Assembly: GCF_051955275.1 (NCBI RefSeq)
Contig: NZ_JBQCGW010000059.1
Span: forward strand, 1 to 6,391
Origin: Pseudobacter sp051955275
Lineage (GTDB): Bacteria; Bacteroidota; Bacteroidia; Chitinophagales; Chitinophagaceae
Reading direction: 5' to 3'
DNA: 6,391 nt
Part shown: positions 1 through 5,037 of the stretch, one piece after another
Position numbering within the stretch: position 1 is the first letter of the stretch
Layout of the letters: the number at the start of each line of letters is the position of its first letter
Notes under the pieces: generated by a model
Told to the model about the DNA's origin: nothing
Seen by the model: the letters and a program-made list of their open reading frames with translations, nothing else
The model's database searches: none
Made by a program: the position numbers and the translations under genes

Positions 1-130
1 ATTTTTCGTAATATAAAAAATTTTTGTATTAAAAAAAATTAATTTTTTATTATTTGTTTATTTTTTTTATTAGTCTGTTTTGCCCCCGTCGCTGGGGGGT
101 TCGCGCGCCCGGGGCCACAACCTGTTAATT
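1..130. other. Gene-free end: 91% A+T stretch next to a G/C-run element
   Basis: Bases 1-80 have only 7 G or C, including a 16-base A/T palindrome (AAAAAATTAATTTTTT at 33-48). Bases 81-116 then have 31 of 36 G or C, with a CCCCC/GGGGG hairpin (83-87 with 94-98, loop of 6). The hairpin follows the STN gene stop by about 30 bases on the minus strand, but no T run follows in that direction, so it is not a classical intrinsic terminator. No coding sequence is seen. Confidence 0.6.
88..108 (-). repeat. G/C-run element, copy A
   Basis: Read on the minus strand, these 21 bases match 17 of 21 positions of bases 6323-6343 read on the plus strand; the shared core is CCCCCCAGSGAC after a CGCG stretch. 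It lies in the spacer after the STN gene. It may be a dispersed intergenic repeat; only two copies are visible and G/C bias could inflate the match. Confidence 0.3.
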
Positions 131-2182
131 TCAGAAGAAGTCGATCCCCGCATTGAAGCCGAACCATCCCTTCATTTTGTCACCAAACTTGAAATGCCCG
201 CTCGGGGCAATATCTGTTTTGAAACCATCATGTTTCACATCCTGGTCCGAATAGTAGAGCGAAAATGCCGGACCTGCAAAAAGACTCACATATTTGCCCA
301 GCTTGAAATGTGCATGAAAGCTCAACCGGTTCAAGAGGTTGAGGTGCTCCCAGTCGCCCAGGTAGATATGTTGCGAAGTGATCTCCGTATTGAAGGCCCA
401 TTTTTTGGCGATGGGGAATTCGCGGCCGATACCGTACCCAAAGCCCCAGGCTTTATCGAGCGTATCATTCCCATAACCCACACTAACACTGGCCAGCAGG
501 ATGCTGTACAGTTTGCTGTTACCCGTTTTAAAAGCGCCATTGAAAGGCATGGCGTCATTGGTAAATAAACTGAGTTTATGATATCCCTTGAAAATGATAT
601 TGATCAGACCGATGCTGTAGCCATCGGAGGTATCAGCAATATTCACGAGACCTATCTGAACGCCTTTCAGTTTTTTGGTGTAATTGAGTATGGAAGAGAC
701 CTGTATGCCGTTCAAGGTACCGCCATTCACGTTACCCAGACCGCTGACCTGAGCTCCCTGCATATGACGTCCGTTCAGGTTCAGTAATCCGCTGATCTGC
801 GCTCCCTTCATGTCTTTCCAGTTCACGTTCACATTGCCTGCCAGCTGTGCGCCCAGGGTATAGCCTCTTGAGAAATTACCCCAGCCTGCGATCTGTGCAC
901 CGGTAAAGGCATTGCCTGCCACATTGTAATTGCCGCTGCCCTGCATGCCGGAGAAAGCCTTACCCACAAAGTTGGCAAAGCCGCTGAGCTGAGCCCCTTT
1001 GAAAGTGCCGCCGGTATGGTTATAGATCCCACCGATCTGCCAGCCTTTCACATTACGCTTCACAAAATTGCCGATGCCACCCACCTGGAATCCATTTACA
1101 CTATCCAGCACCGTATTGTGGATGCCGCCGATCTGCACGCCGTTAAAGCTGGCTCCATCTATATTGAGCAAGCCTCCGATCTGCACAAAACGCACGTCTT
1201 TTTTATCGATATTGAAAAGCCCGCCCAACTCAAAACCGTTCACACCTCCGGAATACCCCCCAAGAATATTGAAAGAGAAATTATTGATTACCTGGCTGTT
1301 CAGCTTCCCGTTTGAGCTCATGCCTGGTACAAACGACACCTGGTAAGGCCTCACGGTAAAGAACTTCCGGAGATTGAGGGTCTGGATCTGCTGCATGGTA
1401 CTGAGCAGGAACTTACCCATGGAAGTTTTCTCCACCATCACGGAATCCGTTTTTCGGTAGGTATAAAGCCAGTGCGTACTGTCCGGCCCATGCACGGCCA
1501 CCACAATGGAATCAGGCGCCTGAAAGGTATAAGGGCCAATGATAGTGGTCTGATCAGAGATCTCCACCGGCATGATGGTGATGCTCAGTTGCTGGTTGTA
1601 CTTTGGGCGAACGGTAATGGTAGTGTCTTCGTAATATTGTTTACTAACGGTGATGCTTGCCTGCTTATATTTACCCTTCAGCTTCAGTTTGAAGAATCCA
1701 TCCGTATTGGTCTGCGCATAAGCGAGCTGGTCTTTCTCAAATACACTGGCATTCACAACACGGTCACCCGTCTGATCGTCAAAAATATAACCACTTACAT
1801 AGTACTGGCTTTCCTCGCTCACGGTCTGCGTGGTCACCAGCGGCACCTGGATGGGCCTGCGGCGGATGATGATATAGTTACCGCTTTCCTTGAACTCATA
1901 CCCCTCATTGAAAAGGGTATTGAGAATATAACCTACAGACCTGCTCTGCACATTGAATGTAACCAGGCTGTCCTTACGGAGTATATTACTGTTATATGAG
2001 AAATAAAAATTTGCCTTATTACTCAGGATCTCCAGTACATGGGCCAGTTGCTGGCGATTCACTTCCAGCGTAACGATGCGGTTCAGCGGCGTCTGTGCTA
2101 CACCTGACTGATAAAGGAAAAGAAAAAAAAGAAGGAACAAAGCGCAAAGGCCTTTCTTTTTCACATTGGTTATTGTTGTCAT
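131..2182 (-). CDS. STN-domain outer-membrane signalling protein with 16-residue GxQIGGxxN repeats and C-terminal beta-barrel-like segment
   Basis: This 683-residue protein is probably the outer-membrane input partner of the sigma/FecR pair just upstream. Seen: a signal peptide (lysines at 8-10, hydrophobic 11-28, likely cut after VAQ at 28-30); an STN domain at about 31-108, the periplasmic signalling domain of transducing TonB receptors; and a carboxypeptidase-regulatory/transthyretin-like domain at about 127-195. A linker leads to twelve repeats at 317-507, eleven of exactly 16 residues and the last of 15, followed by two irregular copies to 534. The repeats resemble the LA_2272-type surface repeat (from memory). 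Residues 535-683 alternate like beta strands and end in FF, typical of outer-membrane barrels. I see no plug domain or TonB box, so it is not an ordinary SusC-like transporter. The ATG lies 18 bases after the fecR stop, which suggests co-transcription. The ligand is unknown. Domain calls are solid for STN and moderate for the rest. Confidence 0.9.
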   Translation of the reverse strand: MTTITNVKKKGLCALFLLFFLFLYQSGVAQTPLNRIVTLEVNRQQLAHVLEILSNKANFYFSYNSNILRKDSLVTFNVQSRSVGYILNTLFNEGYEFKESGNYIIIRRRPIQVPLVTTQTVSEESQYYVSGYIFDDQTGDRVVNASVFEKDQLAYAQTNTDGFFKLKLKGKYKQASITVSKQYYEDTTITVRPKYNQQLSITIMPVEISDQTTIIGPYTFQAPDSIVVAVHGPDSTHWLYTYRKTDSVMVEKTSMGKFLLSTMQQIQTLNLRKFFTVRPYQVSFVPGMSSNGKLNSQVINNFSFNILGGYSGGVNGFELGGLFNIDKKDVRFVQIGGLLNIDGASFNGVQIGGIHNTVLDSVNGFQVGGIGNFVKRNVKGWQIGGIYNHTGGTFKGAQLSGFANFVGKAFSGMQGSGNYNVAGNAFTGAQIAGWGNFSRGYTLGAQLAGNVNVNWKDMKGAQISGLLNLNGRHMQGAQVSGLGNVNGGTLNGIQVSSILNYTKKLKGVQIGLVNIADTSDGYSIGLINIIFKGYHKLSLFTNDAMPFNGAFKTGNSKLYSILLASVSVGYGNDTLDKAWGFGYGIGREFPIAKKWAFNTEITSQHIYLGDWEHLNLLNRLSFHAHFKLGKYVSLFAGPAFSLYYSDQDVKHDGFKTDIAPSGHFKFGDKMKGWFGFNAGIDFF
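581..1234 (-). repeat. 48-base in-frame tandem repeat encoding 16-residue units
   Basis: Residues 317-507 of the STN protein divide into units beginning at 317, 333, 349, 365, 381, 397, 413, 429, 445, 461, 477 and 493. The spacing is exactly 16 residues (48 bases); the last unit is one residue short. Two degenerate copies follow, to about residue 534. The pattern is hydrophobic-Q-(I/V/L)-(G/S/A)-G-x-x-N, then a variable stretch ending in G. The early units use the QIGG form and the later ones the QISG/QVSG form. Such a strict short period suggests a beta-solenoid or a stack of beta-arcs (inference). The DNA copies have diverged, so this is an old protein repeat and not a recent slippage array. 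Confidence 0.9.
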
Positions 2183-2200
2183 GCTGCTGCTATACTATGC

Positions 2201-3181
2201 CTATTTCAGGATGATGAGAGAATCCTTTTTACTTAAGTTTATCTGCGGAAATGTTTCCTGTATAACATTCAATACTTCTTCTAGAGGCACATTATAAAAG
2301 GGAACATCGATCTCGAGGCTTTTCAGGGCAGGATTTTCTATAACGATATTTACGTTGTAAGCTTCATTGAGCACCTGCACCAGTTTCCAGAGCGGCGTAT
2401 TGTCGCAGACAATTTCGCGGGTACGGTAGAATTTATAGAACTGATCCGTTACCGGTTCCTTGGTGAGCGCAGAATCATTTGCTTCGATCTCCAGTTTTTC
2501 TCTCTGTTTCAGCTGCACTGATTTTGAATCATGCTCCACTTTCACCAGTCCGCTCTCCACAATCACTTCCGTTTTTCCATTGGCACTTTTTACATTGAAG
2601 CTGGTTCCCAGTACAGTGATGGTCACATCATTGATGGTAACGATGAAGGGTTTTGATATATCCGGTTTCACCTGGAAGAAGGCTTCCCCGTTGAGTTTTA
2701 CATTTCGTTTATTTCCTTTGAATTCAGCCGCATAGGAAATGGATGAATTCCTGTTGAGTGTAATAACAGAGCCATCGGGCAGGGTTTCCGCCTTTGCTTC
2801 AGCGGTGGCGGCCAGTACCACCTGCTTGCTGTTACTGTTACGGAAAGGCACCAGGATATAATACAGCAAAGCGGCAACGCCCACCAGCATGATCACAGCA
2901 GCGGCCACGCGGGTATCATACCATTTTTTGCGAACAGGTTTCACCACGGTCATCACCGGGATATCCTGCTCACCCGAGACCCGCTGCTGAAAGCGTTTCC
3001 AGGCATCGTTCTCATCCGCTTCGGTTGTAACAGCCAGTTCCTGGCTCCGGTCCCAGATGAATTTGAACTGTTCAAAATACTGCCGATGCTCCGGATCTGC
3101 ATCTATCCAGTGCTCCACCTCACGGCGCTCACTGGCAGAAGCCTCATCCAGCAGGAATTTCACCAGCAGGTCATCGCTCAT
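2201..3181 (-). CDS. FecR-family anti-sigma factor, single-pass inner-membrane protein
   Basis: This protein holds or activates the ECF sigma factor encoded just upstream and receives the signal from the outer-membrane STN protein across the periplasm. With the ATG at 3181 it has 326 residues. Seen: a cytoplasmic N-terminal anti-sigma region at about 1-70 (LLDEASASERREVEHW type); a single transmembrane helix at about 91-112; a periplasmic FecR domain at about 120-220 with the usual LPDGSVITLNRNSS and GEAFFQV stretches; and a C-terminal DUF4974-type domain at about 257-325, itself STN-like in pattern. The frame stays open upstream to a TTG at 3202, but the ATG gives the usual FecR beginning, so I prefer it. 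It starts 33 bases after the sigma stop and ends 18 bases before the STN gene, consistent with one operon. Length and domain order are normal for the Bacteroidota family. Confidence 0.93.
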   Translation of the reverse strand: MSDDLLVKFLLDEASASERREVEHWIDADPEHRQYFEQFKFIWDRSQELAVTTEADENDAWKRFQQRVSGEQDIPVMTVVKPVRKKWYDTRVAAAVIMLVGVAALLYYILVPFRNSNSKQVVLAATAEAKAETLPDGSVITLNRNSSISYAAEFKGNKRNVKLNGEAFFQVKPDISKPFIVTINDVTITVLGTSFNVKSANGKTEVIVESGLVKVEHDSKSVQLKQREKLEIEANDSALTKEPVTDQFYKFYRTREIVCDNTPLWKLVQVLNEAYNVNIVIENPALKSLEIDVPFYNVPLEEVLNVIQETFPQINLSKKDSLIILK

Positions 3182-3214
3182 ATTGTAAAATTCGGCATTC
3201 AATCAGTTTTCGTT

Positions 3215-3778
3215 TTAGAGGTTGGTCAGGATTATCAATAACAAAGGCAGGAAGTCCACCAGTTTGCTGCGCAGCAACTTCAAGGCCTTCCCCATCTGGT
3301 TTTCTACTGTTTTGATGGAGATACCCAGTTTGTTGGCTATCTCCTGGTACTTGAGCTCTTCAAAACGGCTCATCTGGAAAATGGTGCGGCACTGTTCAGG
3401 CAACTCACTCATCGCTTTCCTCAGGTTCTGTTCAAGGTCGCCCAATAATATTTTTTTGGATGCAGTTTCTGTATGTTGCTGGTTCATCTGGTAAGTGGCA
3501 TGCGCCTGATAGGCCATTTTCACTTTCTGATGTTTGATGTAATTCAGGCTTTCATTGTAAACAGCCCTGTAGAGGTAGGCAGTGAGGGAGGTCTCTATAT
3601 CCAGCTGTCCTTTTCTTTCCCAGATCTTGCAGAATACATTCTGGACCATCTCTTCGGCAGCCATATCGTCTTTAACGATGGTATAGGCATAAGAGTGCAG
3701 GCTCTTAAAATGACTTTTAAAAACTTTCTCAAATGCCGTTCCCAGCAGATGGGTTGAACCTGCTTCTGTTACTGCCAT
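3215..3778 (-). CDS. FecI-like ECF RNA polymerase sigma-70 factor
   Basis: An extracytoplasmic-function sigma factor of 187 residues that should direct RNA polymerase to its own target promoters when FecR relays a signal. Seen: sigma region 2 at about 15-83 (YAYTIVKDDMAAEEMVQNVF followed by KIWERK); region 4 at about 112-171 with the helix-turn-helix stretch YQEIANKLGISIKTVENQM; and a hydrophobic tail (FLPLLLIILTNL) common in Bacteroidota FecI-like sigmas. The frame is open to an ATG at 3823, but a promoter element at 3802-3809 lies inside that extension, and region 2 is correctly placed from the ATG at 3778, so I use 3778. It is the first gene of a three-gene operon with FecR and the STN protein. 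The regulon cannot be read from this window. Confidence 0.94.
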   Translation of the reverse strand: MAVTEAGSTHLLGTAFEKVFKSHFKSLHSYAYTIVKDDMAAEEMVQNVFCKIWERKGQLDIETSLTAYLYRAVYNESLNYIKHQKVKMAYQAHATYQMNQQHTETASKKILLGDLEQNLRKAMSELPEQCRTIFQMSRFEELKYQEIANKLGISIKTVENQMGKALKLLRSKLVDFLPLLLIILTNL

Positions 3779-3801
3779 TCGTAGACTTTGTGTTCTGGCT
3801 C

Positions 3802-3809
3802 CAAATATA
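3802..3809 (-). promoter_or_regulatory. Bacteroidota -7 element (TATATTTG) of the sigma/fecR/STN operon
   Basis: On the minus strand this reads TATATTTG, a perfect match to the Bacteroidota housekeeping -7 consensus TAnnTTTG. It ends 24 bases before the ATG at 3778, so transcription would start about 17-19 bases ahead of that codon. I see no good TTG/TTTG -33 element at the normal distance; the nearest TTG is only 11 bases away. It supports the shorter sigma reading frame. Confidence 0.6.
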
Positions 3810-3907
3810 ACTGCTTCGCCCAATTGACCTTTAGGATATATGACAACCGGAAAATGGTTTACCCCTATGGCAGCATATAAGTTTGAACAAAAAATAATGC
3901 GGCAACA

Positions 3908-4486
3908 TCAAAATGATTGGGACTCAACATCTTCTATCTTGCTTTTTACATAGTTGAGGTACTTATCCCGGGCCAGGATGGCGGCAAAGAGGCCGTCGTG
4001 CGAGGAGCTTGCCCTGAATGGATTGGTAGCGGTATGGCTCCGGTAAGCCTGCATCGTGGATGTGGCGTTACGGGCTGCGCGTACAAAATAGACTTCGTCC
4101 ATTTCCGTATTGCCGGTCTTGAAATACTGGTAGATTTCTTCGTTTTCCCGGAGGAATTTTTCGGCATGACGCAATTCCTTTTCCCAGAAATTACGGACCT
4201 CGTGGAGGTCGCTCCCGGATTCGGGATGAAAGAGTGTGGCCTTATAAACCAGGGCATAATATTCCAGCATCCCGGTAAAGGCAGGTTTAACCGTTTTGAA
4301 GAACCAGATCTCATCATGGAGAGACCTGAACTGACGGTGATTCAACAATTCCAGTAAGGCATTCCAGTTTCGTTCACAAGTTTGAAAACAGCATTCGATC
4401 TGCTCCTTTTCGGTATCATGCCGCTTACCACAGTCATCCATCTCAACCAGCATCTGTTCATACAGTTGACGATATTGTTCTTTCAT
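3908..4486 (-). CDS. RteC-family protein
   Basis: This is a member of the RteC family, named after the transcriptional regulator of excision in the Bacteroides element CTnDOT. Many Bacteroidota carry chromosomal RteC paralogues of unknown role. With the ATG at 4486 it has 192 residues. Seen: the DEIWFFKTVKPAF block at 58-70, then MLEYYALVYKA; the IYQYFKTGNTEMDEVYFVR block at 118-136; and a C-terminal SSHDGLFAAILARDKYLNYV stretch, all family hallmarks. The frame is open to an ATG at 4567, but the added 27 residues are hydrophobic and unlike the family start, whereas MKEQYRQLYEQ is typical. No mobilisation, integrase or tetracycline-resistance gene is nearby, so a mobile-element role is not supported. 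It lies downstream of a SAM riboswitch but behind a second terminator and possibly its own promoter. DNA binding is family inference. Confidence 0.82.
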   Translation of the reverse strand: MKEQYRQLYEQMLVEMDDCGKRHDTEKEQIECCFQTCERNWNALLELLNHRQFRSLHDEIWFFKTVKPAFTGMLEYYALVYKATLFHPESGSDLHEVRNFWEKELRHAEKFLRENEEIYQYFKTGNTEMDEVYFVRAARNATSTMQAYRSHTATNPFRASSSHDGLFAAILARDKYLNYVKSKIEDVESQSF

Positions 4487-4533
4487 AGCTAAGACAGTTA
4501 AAGCAATTCCTGCCAATGTTGCGTTCGTAACAT

Positions 4534-4559
4534 GTATTACCCTGACCAAAGTGTAATAC
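4534..4559. promoter_or_regulatory. Inverted repeat GTATTAC-N12-GTAATAC upstream of the RteC gene
   Basis: A perfect 7-base inverted repeat separated by 12 bases lies 48-73 bases before the preferred ATG at 4486. The spacer contains CTTTGG on the minus strand, resembling the right half of a -7 element (TATTACACTTTG, spacing imperfect). A further partial half-site (GTTAC) follows at 4527-4531. It could be an operator overlapping a weak promoter or a hairpin in the leader. The symmetry is seen directly; the function is inferred. Confidence 0.4.
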
Positions 4560-4586
4560 TCCAACAACTGTCCTCTAAACTGTAGT

Positions 4587-4619
4587 AAAAAAAAGCAGGG
4601 AAAGTAAAAACAATCCCTG
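4587..4619 (-). terminator. Second intrinsic terminator between riboswitch and RteC gene
   Basis: On the minus strand CAGGGA (4619-4614) and TCCCTG (4601-4596) form a 6-base-pair stem around a 12-base loop, followed by C and eight T residues (4594-4587). The stem is short, but the T run is strong and correctly oriented only on the minus strand. It would stop read-through of the riboswitch transcript before the RteC gene, so that gene may need its own promoter. Confidence 0.6.
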
Positions 4620-4705
4620 GTTAGACCAAACGGTCACATGAGAAAATCTACTATTAAACAAACTTTACTTTGCAGCGCCAGTACTGGGTTTCAGAGATAG
4701 GCGCA

Positions 4706-4742
4706 AACAAAAAAGCTCACCTGATTTACGTCAGATGAGCTT
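4706..4742 (-). terminator. Intrinsic terminator of the SAM riboswitch expression platform
   Basis: On the minus strand AAGCTCATCTGA (4742-4731) pairs with TCAGGTGAGCTT (4724-4713) around a 6-base loop, followed by TTTTTTG and TTT (4714-4705). The 12-pair stem is complete on the minus strand with one G-U wobble, but would contain an A-C mismatch if read on the plus strand, which fixes the direction. It lies 55 bases after the aptamer and is the OFF-state structure when SAM is bound. Confidence 0.92.
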
Positions 4743-4799
4743 CAATTATATAGGAATGCCCGTTACAGGCATTGTCTTTCTTGAAAGCTATACTCTGAC
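4730..4799 (-). promoter_or_regulatory. Antiterminator of the SAM riboswitch
   Basis: In the minus-strand RNA, GUCAGA (4799-4794) pairs with UCUGAC (4735-4730), and AGCUU (4789-4785) pairs with AAGCU (4742-4738). Together they make an 11-pair helix with a small internal loop. It uses up the 5' arm of the terminator and borrows the end of the aptamer's P1 3' strand, as in known S-box switches. The helix encloses a separate 6-pair hairpin (4755-4773, AATGCC/GGCATT). SAM binding stabilises P1, breaks this helix and frees the terminator. Confidence 0.8.
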
Positions 4800-4934
4800 T
4801 TATCTATCCCCTTTCAGGGGCAGGAATTGGCACCTTTTCCATCAGTTTTACAAACGACGATGCATTAAGTTTGCTCTGATGGAAGGTTGTCAAGGCGTCA
4901 TCGGGCCCGTTTCCCTCTGCCTTTCTTGATAAGT
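4798..4934 (-). ncRNA. SAM-I (S-box) riboswitch aptamer
   Basis: The minus strand carries the conserved S-box core. P1 is ACTTATC (4934-4928) pairing with GATAAGT (4804-4798). AAGAAAGGC opens P2, which closes with GCCTT. CCCGATGACGCCTTGACAACC follows, and then P3, CTTCCATCAG pairing with CTGATGGAA plus AG around an AT-rich top. The junction GGTGCCAATTCC and the P4 hairpin CCCCTGAAAGGGG complete it. The P2b region (GGGAAACGGGCCC at 4915-4903) is two bases longer than the common GGGACTGGCCC. It binds S-adenosylmethionine and normally turns off methionine and SAM genes when SAM is abundant. It sits after ilvA and faces the RteC gene; no methionine gene is present in the window. Confidence 0.96.
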
Positions 4935-4951
4935 TATTCCTTAGAACGTGG

Positions 4952-4978
4952 CAAATATATACAGTCTTATCCTATCAA
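4952..4978 (-). promoter_or_regulatory. Promoter for the riboswitch transcript
   Basis: On the minus strand TATATTTG (4959-4952) matches the Bacteroidota -7 consensus perfectly, and a TTG (4978-4976) lies 16 bases upstream as a possible -33 element, slightly closer than usual. Transcription would begin at about 4945, some 10 bases before P1 of the aptamer. This gives the riboswitch its own promoter, separate from ilvA, whose stop codon is about 60 bases upstream. Confidence 0.65.
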
Positions 4979-5037
4979 CATATACTTGCCCGAATATTTT
5001 TTTATTGTGTTTCTACTACACTTAATTACCGAACCTG

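Noticed and set aside
80..568. 162-codon open frame on the plus strand
   Set aside because: It lies wholly opposite the C-terminal barrel region of the STN protein and has no recognisable domain; the minus-strand frame is clearly the gene.
581..1234. Regular 48-base repeats as a CRISPR or satellite array
   Set aside because: The period is in frame, the conservation is at protein level and the DNA units have diverged, so it is a protein repeat.
1472..1999. 175-codon open frame on the plus strand
   Set aside because: It is antisense to the STN and carboxypeptidase-like region, with no family resemblance or start signal; it is a shadow frame.
3908..4486. Evidence of a CTnDOT-like conjugative element or tetracycline resistance
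   Set aside because: Only an RteC-family gene is present. There is no RteA/RteB, integrase, mobilisation or tet gene and no attachment site, and such paralogues are common in Bacteroidota chromosomes.
4487..4567. N-terminal extension of the RteC-family protein from the ATG at 4567
   Set aside because: The 27 extra residues do not resemble the family and include the inverted repeat; MKEQYRQLYEQ at 4486 fits the family start better.
4735..4929. 64-codon plus-strand open frame in the ilvA-RteC spacer
   Set aside because: It is the complement of the SAM riboswitch and its expression platform, which explain the sequence fully.
4991..5037. Intrinsic terminator directly after ilvA
   Set aside because: The only stem seen (GTGT/ACAC) is four pairs and is followed by A-rich sequence, not a T run, on the minus strand.
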